The position numbers and the translations under genes were made by a program. The notes below the pieces were generated by a model. That model was not told the DNA's origin and did not search any database. It saw only the letters and a list, made by a program, of their open reading frames with translations. From Oxalobacteraceae bacterium (lineage in GTDB: Bacteria; Pseudomonadota; Gammaproteobacteria; Burkholderiales; Burkholderiaceae_D), in assembly GCA_947446335.1 (NCBI GenBank), contig CANFGA010000146.1, forward strand, positions 1-7,342: 7,342 bases of DNA, given 5' to 3'. This document shows positions 1 through 5,024 of this stretch, one piece after another; position 1 is the stretch's first letter; each line of letters opens with the position of its first letter.

Positions 1-450
1 ATCGCACTGGAGCGCCTCAGTTTCCACCCACGTTCGAGCATGCAAGACTACCTGGCCATGCACCACAACATCGATATCTGCCTCGACAGCGTTCCCTTCA
101 ATGGCAATACCATCACCCATCATGCGCTCTGGATGGGGGTGCCGACCTTGACGCTGGCCGGGCCTACCCCGGCGGCCAGAGCCGGACTGGCACTGCAAAG
201 CCAGATCGGACTGACCGGATTCATCGCCCACGACAACAGCCAATTCGTGGCGCAAGGATTGCACTGGGCCAGCCACCTTGACGATCTCGCCGCCATCCGG
301 AGCGAACTGCGAACCCGGTTCAGCCTCTCGCCTGCAGGCCAGCCTGATGTCGTCCCGGCAGCCATGGCGCGCGCGCTGCGCATCATGTGGCAACGCTGGT
401 GCGCCGATCTGGCGCCGGCATCGTTCGAAGTCCAGCAACAACAAGTTTGA
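1..450 (+). CDS. GT41 (OGT/SPINDLY-like) glycosyltransferase, C-terminal fragment
   Basis: The reading frame is open from the first base to a TGA at 448-450, giving 149 residues with no start inside the window; the ATG at 40 is internal. The fragment matches the end of the bacterial O-GlcNAc-transferase-like GT41 domain. It has an N-I-D-I-C-L-D-S-V-P-F-N-G stretch, then H-A-L-W-M-G-V-P-T-L-T-L-A-G, then P-A-A-R-A-G, and it ends with the usual M-W-Q-R-W-C motif. In this family that region binds the nucleotide-sugar donor, and full-length proteins usually carry N-terminal TPR repeats, which would lie upstream. The commonly seen GTTTC-type donor loop reads N-T-I-T-H-H here. Its position just upstream of flagellin suggests a role in flagellin O-glycosylation, as for FlmG-type enzymes; this is inferred from context. 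The family call is firm, while the substrate and sugar are unknown. Confidence 0.85.
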   Translation: MALERLSFHPRSSMQDYLAMHHNIDICLDSVPFNGNTITHHALWMGVPTLTLAGPTPAARAGLALQSQIGLTGFIAHDNSQFVAQGLHWASHLDDLAAIRSELRTRFSLSPAGQPDVVPAAMARALRIMWQRWCADLAPASFEVQQQQV

Positions 451-452
451 CC

Positions 453-526
453 GACCGGCTGCGATCGACCAGCCACGGTTGATTAGCCACCGTTGATCAG
501 CCCTGATTGACCGGCCCGATGTGACC
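453..526. repeat. Decayed 14-bp tandem repeat upstream of flagellin
   Basis: The motif GAYYRGCY recurs at exactly 14-bp steps at 453, 467, 481, 495 and 509, and GACC appears again at 523. Read in units from 471, AGCCACGGTTGATT and AGCCACCGTTGATC match at 12 of 14 positions, and the next unit AGCCCTGATTGACC matches them at 9 of 14. The flanking units at 457 and 513 are more degenerate. The array starts three bases after the glycosyltransferase stop codon and lies upstream of the candidate flagellin promoter. No function is known to me; slippage-born repeat or protein-binding array are both possible. Confidence 0.7.
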
Positions 527-551
527 ATCGTGACATCGGGCCATCGGCCCG
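513..551 (+). terminator. Alternative GC-rich hairpins, possible terminator of the glycosyltransferase gene
   Basis: GGCCCGATGT (513-522) and ACATCGGGCC (533-542) form a perfect 10-bp inverted repeat with a 10-nt loop. The 3' arm also supplies CGGGCC (537-542), which can pair with GGCCCG (546-551) across a 3-nt loop, so the two hairpins are mutually exclusive. They lie 60-100 bases after the glycosyltransferase stop, where a terminator would be expected. No uniform U-tract follows, only a pyrimidine stretch CCTTCTCCCT at 552-561. Intrinsic termination is therefore uncertain. Confidence 0.45.
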
Positions 552-562
552 ACCTTCTCCCT

Positions 563-572
563 GAAATATTTC
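563..572. promoter_or_regulatory. AT-rich palindrome and A-tract upstream of flagellin promoter
   Basis: GAAATATTTC is a perfect 10-bp palindrome, followed at once by a run of seven A residues (575-581). It sits about 23 bases upstream of the candidate -35 element. It could be a regulator site or an UP-like, bent upstream element. The sequence alone does not identify a binding protein, and short AT palindromes also occur by chance. Confidence 0.3.
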
Positions 573-594
573 TTAAAAAAATACGTTCTGTCTA

Positions 595-621
595 TCAACT
601 TTTATCGGCCATTACCGTTAC
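595..621 (+). promoter_or_regulatory. Candidate sigma-28 (FliA) promoter of flagellin
   Basis: TCAACTTT at 595-602 differs by one base from TCAAGTTT, a form of the sigma-28 -35 element. After exactly 11 bases comes ACCGTTAC at 614-621, matching 5 of 8 positions of GCCGATAA and 6 of 8 of the variant GCCGTTAA. Class III flagellin genes are normally transcribed by FliA with this spacing. Transcription would begin near 628, giving a leader of about 87 bases. The -10 overlaps a short inverted repeat, GTTAC (617-621) and GTAAC (624-628). No better sigma-28, sigma-54 or sigma-70 match was found in the gap, but the fit is imperfect. Confidence 0.5.
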
Positions 622-654
622 CAGTAACAACAGCGGTTTGAATGCATCCGACAC

Positions 655-714
655 CAGGAGGCAGGCCAAAGTTGGCGGCACATAGCCGCACAGAAATAAT
701 TCAGGAGACACACC
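655..714 (+). promoter_or_regulatory. Structured flagellin leader with two CAGGAG motifs
   Basis: The leader contains CAGGAG twice. The copy at 702-707 is the flagellin ribosome-binding site (AGGAG, 7 nt from the ATG). The copy at 655-660 is part of a perfect AGGAGG (656-661) with no well-placed start codon. Between them are two short hairpins: GCCA/TGGC (665-668 with 673-676) and GCGGC/GCCGC (675-679 with 685-689), which share two bases. A-GGA motifs at and upstream of the Shine-Dalgarno, near hairpins, resemble CsrA/RsmA target leaders, including the two-site Bacillus hag leader. The CsrA role is inferred. Confidence 0.4.
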
Positions 715-1542
715 ATGTCGAACATGATCAACACCAACCTTGCCTCGATGACCGCTCAAAACAGCTTGAGCAAATCGCAATCGTCATTGAGCACATCGCT
801 GCAGCGCCTGTCGTCAGGCATGCGGATCAACAGCGCAAAAGACGATGCAGCCGGCCTGGCGATCGCCACCAAGATGGATTCCCAGATCCGCGGCATGGCG
901 CAGTCGGGCCGTAATGCAAACGATGGCATCTCGCTGTCGCAAACCGCCGACGGCGCACTCGCCACCGCCAGCGATGCGCTGCAGCGGATGCGCGAACTGG
1001 CGGTCCAGGGCGCCAGCGGCACGCTGGGCAGCGACGATGCCGCCAACATGGACAAGGAATACCAGGCACTGGCAAAAGAGGTGACACGGATCTCGACCGA
1101 TACCAAGTTCAACGGCATATCGGTCCTGGATGCGGCCGGTCGTACTGGCGGAACCGACATTCAGGTCGGCGCCGATGTCGGTCAAACCATCAACATTCCG
1201 GAAACCGATCTGAAAGCACAGGCTGCCACCCTCGATGGCGCTACCGATGTGACCGATGTCGCCAAATCGAACGCTGCCATCACGGCCCTCGACCTGGCGT
1301 TGCAAGAAGTCACCGGCCAGCGCGCCGATCTGGGTGCGGCGCAAAACCGGCTCGGCTTCGCGGCCACCAGTTTGCAAAACTCGGTCGAAAATCAGACCGC
1401 CGCCAAGAGCCGCATCATGGATGCCGACTTTGCGACGGAAACAGCGAACCTGTCGCGCGGCCAGATCTTGCAACAGGCCGGCACCGCGATGCTGGCCCAG
1501 GCCAACTCGCTGCCGAACGGCGTGATGGCACTGCTGCGTTAA
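715..1542 (+). CDS. fliC: Flagellin, short D0/D1-type filament subunit
   Basis: The 275-residue product is the structural subunit of the flagellar filament, exported through the flagellar type III apparatus. Residues 1 to about 140 are the conserved N-terminal helices, including L-Q-R-L-S-S-G-M-R-I-N-S-A-K-D-D-A-A-G-L (29-48) and L-Q-R-M-R-E-L-A-V-Q (89-98), the segment equivalent to the TLR5-recognised region of other flagellins. Residues about 190-275 are the C-terminal helices, ending M-L-A-Q-A-N-S-L-P-N-G-V-M-A-L-L-R as flagellins do. The middle is only about 50 residues, so the D2/D3 domains of the roughly 500-residue enterobacterial flagellins are missing. There is no cysteine, as usual for secreted axial proteins. 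The start is fixed by AGGAG at 703-707, 7 nt before the ATG; the ATG at 724 is less well placed. It ends with a tandem TAA TAA, common in strongly expressed genes. Confidence 0.97.
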   Translation: MSNMINTNLASMTAQNSLSKSQSSLSTSLQRLSSGMRINSAKDDAAGLAIATKMDSQIRGMAQSGRNANDGISLSQTADGALATASDALQRMRELAVQGASGTLGSDDAANMDKEYQALAKEVTRISTDTKFNGISVLDAAGRTGGTDIQVGADVGQTINIPETDLKAQAATLDGATDVTDVAKSNAAITALDLALQEVTGQRADLGAAQNRLGFAATSLQNSVENQTAAKSRIMDADFATETANLSRGQILQQAGTAMLAQANSLPNGVMALLR

Positions 1543-1543
1543 T

Positions 1544-1621
1544 AAGGTACTACCGTAAGGTACCACCGTAAGGTACCACCGTAAGGTAGCAGTGCAAGGT
1601 AGCAACGTAACGTACCAGAGC
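1544..1621. repeat. Six-unit 13-bp tandem repeat after flagellin
   Basis: Six 13-bp units start two bases after the flagellin stop, inside the second TAA. In order they are AAGGTACTACCGT, AAGGTACCACCGT (twice, at 1557 and 1570), AAGGTAGCAGTGC, AAGGTAGCAACGT and AACGTACCAGAGC. Divergence grows with distance from the gene, and a degraded seventh unit may follow to 1634. Each of the first three junctions contains ACCGTAAGGT, which can fold as an ACC/GGT stem closing a GUAA (GNRA-type) loop. The period is not a multiple of three and the region is non-coding. Function is unknown. Confidence 0.85.
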
Positions 1622-1637
1622 GCAACACCAGCAACAA

Positions 1638-1662
1638 GCCAACTGCCTGACAGGCAGTTGGC
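1638..1662 (+). terminator. Perfect 12-bp inverted repeat after flagellin, terminator-like
   Basis: GCCAACTGCCTG (1638-1649) and CAGGCAGTTGGC (1651-1662) are exact reverse complements around one central A, so the RNA would form a very stable hairpin. It lies about 95 bases after the flagellin stop and about 60 bases before flaG. No U-run follows, so it may act as an incomplete terminator or as a 3'-end stabilising structure for the abundant flagellin mRNA, with some read-through into flaG-fliD-fliS-fliT. The hairpin is certain; its role is inferred. Confidence 0.65.
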
Positions 1663-1672
1663 CACAGACTAT

Positions 1673-1706
1673 CGGTGATCCAGGTGAATCCGTTCCGTCT
1701 TCACCG
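1673..1706 (+). promoter_or_regulatory. Competing short hairpins just upstream of flaG
   Basis: CGGTGA (1673-1678) can pair with TCACCG (1701-1706), and GGTGAA (1683-1688) can pair with TTCACC (1700-1705). The two helices use the same 3' arm and exclude each other. They end five bases before the flaG ribosome-binding site. Both stems are only 6 bp, so this may be chance; no ligand or regulator is suggested by the sequence. Confidence 0.25.
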
Positions 1707-1710
1707 AACC

Positions 1711-1717
1711 AAGAAGG
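1711..1717 (+). promoter_or_regulatory. flaG ribosome-binding site that decides the start
   Basis: AAGAAGG at 1711-1717 directly abuts the ATG at 1718, which is too close for initiation there. The in-frame ATG at 1724 lies six bases after it, a normal distance. This favours 1724 as the flaG start. Confidence 0.65.
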
Positions 1718-1723
1718 ATGGAT

Positions 1724-2083
1724 ATGGAAATCAACAGCACCGGCGCAGCATCGAACCCCATGCCGATCGGCCTGGCAACGCGCTCCCCACAGCCAATACC
1801 AAAAGAAGCCCGGGTCACTCCTGCCGCCACCGCACAACCGGTTGCAGCATCGAAGACCGATCAGGTGCAACTCGAAGAAGCGGTCAAGGCCATCAATGCG
1901 ATGCTGGCACCGGTGACCAACGCCGTCACCTTCAGCATCGACCAGGACTCCGGCAAGACCGTCGTGAAACTGCTCGACAACCAGACCAATGAAGTGATAC
2001 GCCAATTTCCGTCCAAGGAAATGCTCGCCATCGCCAAGGACATGACGCAATACAAGGGATTGTTGATTTCAGAGAAATCCTGA
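1724..2083 (+). CDS. flaG: FlaG family protein
   Basis: The product has 119 residues when started at the ATG at 1724, or 121 if started at 1718; the Shine-Dalgarno position favours 1724. The N-terminal half (about 1-45) is Ala/Pro/Thr-rich and poorly conserved. The C-terminal half is the FlaG domain: V-T-F-S-I-D-Q-D-S-G-K-T-V-V-K (68-82), then N-E-V-I-R-Q-F-P-S-K-E-M-L-A-I-A (89-104), ending in a G-L-L segment. FlaG proteins are small flagellar proteins encoded beside flagellin or fliD in polar and lateral systems, and in several bacteria they affect filament length; their exact role is not settled. There is no cysteine. The gene lies 18 bases before fliD on the same strand, pointing to one transcript with fliD-fliS-fliT. 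Confidence 0.9.
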   Translation: MEINSTGAASNPMPIGLATRSPQPIPKEARVTPAATAQPVAASKTDQVQLEEAVKAINAMLAPVTNAVTFSIDQDSGKTVVKLLDNQTNEVIRQFPSKEMLAIAKDMTQYKGLLISEKS

Positions 2084-2101
2084 TCAACCATCGGATAAAA
2101 A

Positions 2102-4138
2102 ATGACCATCTCATCGCCTGGCATCGGCTCCAGCCTCGACGTCAACAGCATTGTTTCGCAGTTGATGGCGCTGGAACGCGCACCGCTCGATCTCATCACG
2201 AAAAAGACTGCAGCGATCCAGTCCAAGATATCGTCGTTCGGCTCGATCAAGAGCGCCTTGTCGACTTTTCAGACGGCGATGGCGAACATGACCGATGTCA
2301 GCAAGATCACCGCCTTGAGCGGTGCCTCCAGCGATGCCAGCAGTGCAACGATCAGCGCCAGTACCGGCAGTGGCGCCGTGCCGGCCAATTACAGCCTTGA
2401 AGTGACGCAACTGGCGCAAGCGCAAAAGCTGGCCACGACAGGTCAGGCCAGCGCACAAAGCGCGATCGGCAGCGGCACGATCACGTTCGACTTTGGCACG
2501 ATCGCCGGCGGAAAACTCGGTACCGATGGCAAATATGGCGCCGCAGCCGATGGCAGCGCAACGACCTTCACCAGCAATGGCAGCGGCCAGAAAGAGGTCG
2601 TGATCGGCGCTGGCGATACCTCGCTTTCAGGCATCCGCGATGCGATCAACAGCGCCAACATCGGTGTCACCGCATCGATCGTGAATGACGGCAGCGCCAC
2701 GCCATACCGGCTGGTGCTGACCGACACCAGCTCCGGCAAAGCCAGCAGCATGAAAATTTCCGTCACCGGCGACGGCGGCGACCCTGCGCTGTCGAACTTG
2801 CTCAGCCACGATCCAGCCAGCGCGACCGGACAGGCGCTGACCCAGACTCAGAGCGCCCAGGATGCGCTGTTCAAGATCGATGGCATCGCAATCTCGAAAG
2901 CAAGCAATACCGTCACCGATGCGATCGACGGGGTCACGCTGACGCTGCTCAAACCGACGACGACCGTGCCGGTCGCGCTGTCACTGACCGGCGACAACGC
3001 CGCCATCACGGCATCGATCACCCAATTTGTCAGCGCCTACAATCAAATCACCAAGACGCTGAAAGATGTCTCGGCCTATAACCCGACCACCAAGGTATCG
3101 GCCACCTTGAGCGGCGACGCAACCGTGCGCAGCCTGCAATCGCAACTGCGCGCCATCATGATGACCCCGATCGCCGGCAGCGCCAACGTCACGTCGACGC
3201 TGTCCAAGATCGGCATCGCCTTCCAGACCGATGGCACGCTGGCGGTCGACGATACCAAGCTGCAAGCAGCGCTCGTCACGAACCAGGCTGCAGTTACCGG
3301 CCTGTTTGCGGCTGTGGGCAGCGCCTCCGATGGCCGGGTCAGTTTTTCCGGCACCACCGACAAGACCGTGCCGGGAGCCTACGCCGTCACCGTGTCGCAG
3401 ATCGCCAGGCAAGGCTCCTACACTGGCAGCAGCCCGACCGGAAGCACGGTTGACGCAAGCAATAATACGATGCAAGTGCAGCTCAATGGCGTCACAGCAA
3501 GCATCACGCTGACCGACGGCAACTATACCCCCGCCAGACTGGCGGGCGAAATCCAGTCCAAGATCAACGGCGCCAAAGAGTTTTCAGCGGTCGGATCGAG
3601 CGTGACGGTGAGCGCCGCCAGCGATGGCACGCTGTCGATACAGCCAGCCAGATATGGCGCATCATCGCAAGTGAGCTTCTTCAGTGGCGGCAGTGACTTC
3701 TTTGGTGCAACACCGGCACTGATTGCCGGAACCGATGTCGCCGGCACCATCAACGGCGTCGCCGCCACCGGTTCGGGGCAATACCTGACCGGCGCAAGCG
3801 GTGATGCCGCGGAAGGCTTGAAGCTGAAAATTTCGGGCAGCGTCACGGCTGATGAAACGCGCGGCACCGTCAATTATTCCCAGGGTTATGCTTATCAATT
3901 GGATAGCATGATTACCAAACTGCTGTCGACGACGGGGGCACTCACCACGAAGACGACAGGCCTGGCCGCCTCGGTGACGGCGATGGGGAAAGATGGCGAT
4001 AAAGTGAGCGCGAACCTGGTATTGATCGAAGCGCGCTACCGGTCGCAATTTACCGCACTCGACGTCCTGATGGCCAAGATGACGACGACAAACAATTTCC
4101 TGACACAACAATTTGCATCAATGACCGCCAACGCATAA
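2102..4138 (+). CDS. fliD: Flagellar hook-associated protein 2, filament cap FliD (enlarged)
   Basis: The 678-residue product is the cap (HAP2) that sits at the filament tip and helps exported flagellin to fold and assemble. Residues 1-110 are the FliD N-terminal domain (S-S-P-G-I-G-S-S-L-D-V-N-S-I-V at the start, Y-S-L-E-V-T-Q-L-A-Q-A-Q at 97-108). A flagellin-IN-like segment lies at 257-285 (F-K-I-D-G-I-A). Residues about 295-400 are coiled helices. The end, R-Y-R-S-Q-F-T-A-L-D (646-655) through N-F-L-T-Q-Q-F, is the typical FliD C-terminus. The protein is about 200 residues longer than enterobacterial FliD (about 470). The excess, about 410-590, resembles a second copy of the beta-rich module: Y-A-V-T-V-S-Q-I-A at 427-435 and T-I-N-G-V-A-A at 549-555. 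No cysteine is present. The ribosome site is weak (GGA at 2093-2095), so coupling with flaG is likely. Confidence 0.96.
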   Translation: MTISSPGIGSSLDVNSIVSQLMALERAPLDLITKKTAAIQSKISSFGSIKSALSTFQTAMANMTDVSKITALSGASSDASSATISASTGSGAVPANYSLEVTQLAQAQKLATTGQASAQSAIGSGTITFDFGTIAGGKLGTDGKYGAAADGSATTFTSNGSGQKEVVIGAGDTSLSGIRDAINSANIGVTASIVNDGSATPYRLVLTDTSSGKASSMKISVTGDGGDPALSNLLSHDPASATGQALTQTQSAQDALFKIDGIAISKASNTVTDAIDGVTLTLLKPTTTVPVALSLTGDNAAITASITQFVSAYNQITKTLKDVSAYNPTTKVSATLSGDATVRSLQSQLRAIMMTPIAGSANVTSTLSKIGIAFQTDGTLAVDDTKLQAALVTNQAAVTGLFAAVGSASDGRVSFSGTTDKTVPGAYAVTVSQIARQGSYTGSSPTGSTVDASNNTMQVQLNGVTASITLTDGNYTPARLAGEIQSKINGAKEFSAVGSSVTVSAASDGTLSIQPARYGASSQVSFFSGGSDFFGATPALIAGTDVAGTINGVAATGSGQYLTGASGDAAEGLKLKISGSVTADETRGTVNYSQGYAYQLDSMITKLLSTTGALTTKTTGLAASVTAMGKDGDKVSANLVLIEARYRSQFTALDVLMAKMTTTNNFLTQQFASMTANA

Positions 4139-4150
4139 GGAAAAGCCAGC

Positions 4151-4648
4151 ATGTTCGGATCAACCAAACCCGGCGCCAACGCCTACGCCAAAATCGACAT
4201 CGACACTGGCGTGCTGGCCGCCAGCCCGCACAAACTGACGCTGATGCTGTTCGACGCCGCACTGCTGGCGCTGAACATGGCGCAGATACACATGAAAGCG
4301 AATGACATCGAAAAGAAAGGCAAGGATATTTCGCGCGCGATCATGATGATCGAGAGCGGCTTGCGCTCCAGCCTCGACAAGAAAGCCGGCGGCGAGATCG
4401 CGAAAAACCTCGATGAGCTGTACGCCTATATGTGCCGGCAATTGCTGATGGCAAACATCAAGAGCCAGCCCGAACTGCTGGTTGAAGTTCATCTTTTGCT
4501 GACCAATTTGCGCTCGGCATGGGTAGAGATCGACCCGGCAGCGAAAGCGGCTGCAGCTGCGGCCCCGGCAGCGCCGCTTGCCAGCGCGCCAAAGATGAGC
4601 GCTTATGGCGCGCTGGCGCCGCGCGCATCGGGCTTCGTCTATGCCTGA
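4151..4648 (+). CDS. fliS: Flagellin export chaperone FliS
   Basis: The product has 165 residues. FliS binds the disordered C-terminus of flagellin in the cytoplasm, prevents premature polymerisation and helps delivery to the export gate. Residues 1-127 cover the four-helix FliS domain. Visible family signatures are A-Y-A-K (11-14), A-A-S-P-H-K-L-T-L-M-L-F-D-A-A (23-37), G-G-E-I-A-K-N-L-D-E-L-Y-A-Y-M (80-94) and L-R-S-A-W (120-124). From about 128 the protein continues with an Ala/Pro-rich, probably disordered tail of nearly 40 residues, longer than in many FliS proteins of about 130 residues. The gene starts 12 bases after fliD; its Shine-Dalgarno AAGGA overlaps the fliD stop codon, so the two are co-transcribed and probably coupled. 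Its end overlaps the likely fliT start. Confidence 0.95.
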   Translation: MFGSTKPGANAYAKIDIDTGVLAASPHKLTLMLFDAALLALNMAQIHMKANDIEKKGKDISRAIMMIESGLRSSLDKKAGGEIAKNLDELYAYMCRQLLMANIKSQPELLVEVHLLLTNLRSAWVEIDPAAKAAAAAAPAAPLASAPKMSAYGALAPRASGFVYA

Positions 4649-4976
4649 AATGGTGCAGCCAGAGCGCATCATTTTGCAGTATCAAGCGATGGCAGCCATC
4701 ATCCGCGCCATGCTGGCTGCGGCGCGGGCGGAAGATTGGGATGGCCTGGGAGTGCTGGAAGCCGAGTGCGCTGCCCATGTAGCAACATTACAGCGCGATG
4801 AACCGCAGGTACTCCTGTCCTCGCCCCAGAGCGAGCAAAAGGCGGCATCGATCGTGCAAATGCTGGACGACGATCGACAAATACGCCAACTTGCCAGCGC
4901 CCGCATGACCCATTTGTCCAATGAGATGCATAACGCCAGCACCGAGCGCAAGCTCTCGCGCGCTTACGGCAGCTAG
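4641..4976 (+). CDS. fliT: FliT-like flagellar chaperone
   Basis: With the ATG at 4641 the protein has 111 residues, overlapping the end of fliS by 8 nt; an ATG at 4650, just past the fliS TGA, would give 108. No convincing Shine-Dalgarno is visible, so translational coupling to fliS is likely. An upstream ATG at 4605 would add 12 Arg/Ala-rich residues coded entirely inside fliS and is unlikely. The predicted all-helical sequence fits FliT: I-L-Q-Y-Q-A-M (11-17), A-A-A-R-A-E-D-W-D-G-L (26-36), L-E-A-E-C (39-43), D-D-D-R-Q-I-R (76-82) and a final R-K-L-S-R-A-Y-G. FliT is the cytoplasmic export chaperone of FliD, and in enterobacteria also an anti-FlhDC regulator. Position after fliD-fliS supports the call. 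FliT sequences are weakly conserved, so confidence is slightly lower. Confidence 0.85.
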   Translation: MPEMVQPERIILQYQAMAAIIRAMLAAARAEDWDGLGVLEAECAAHVATLQRDEPQVLLSSPQSEQKAASIVQMLDDDRQIRQLASARMTHLSNEMHNASTERKLSRAYGS

Positions 4977-4983
4977 CGATCTC

Positions 4984-5013
4984 ACATTCCCGCCTGCAAC
5001 ATGGCAGGAATGT
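4984..5013. terminator. Hairpin between convergent fliT and eda
   Basis: ACATTCC (4984-4990) pairs with GGAATGT (5007-5013). After one mismatch, GCC (4992-4994) pairs with GGC (5003-5005) around an 8-nt loop. It occupies most of the 48 bases between the convergent stop codons of fliT and eda, where a bidirectional terminator is expected. There is no U-run on either strand, so intrinsic termination is not assured. Confidence 0.5.
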
Positions 5014-5024
5014 TCGGATTCAAT

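Noticed and set aside
453..526. CRISPR-like array or phage attachment site before flagellin
   Set aside because: The repeats are only 14 bp, directly adjacent without spacers, and no integrase or cas gene is present.
671..689. Sigma-54 promoter (TGGC...GC) in the flagellin leader
   Set aside because: The -12 TTGC half is missing, and the sequence is better explained by the two small hairpins; the site would also be too close to the ATG for the expected leader.
642..914. Plus-strand open frame starting in the flagellin leader and running into the gene out of frame
   Set aside because: No ribosome site precedes its ATG, and most of it is an out-of-frame reading of flagellin. The AGGAGG inside it is downstream of its start.
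814..1665. Long minus-strand open frame (283 codons) antisense to the whole flagellin gene
   Set aside because: It mirrors the codon bias of flagellin, has no recognisable domain, and the sense frame is an unmistakable flagellin. No ribosome site or promoter supports it.
1675..1992. Alternative frame across the flaG region
   Set aside because: Overlaps flaG in another frame, and its translation is rich in Arg, Gln and His with no family match; the flaG frame has the domain signature and the ribosome site.
3662..4111. Minus-strand open frames inside fliD
   Set aside because: Shadows of the fliD coding sequence with no domains and no initiation signals.
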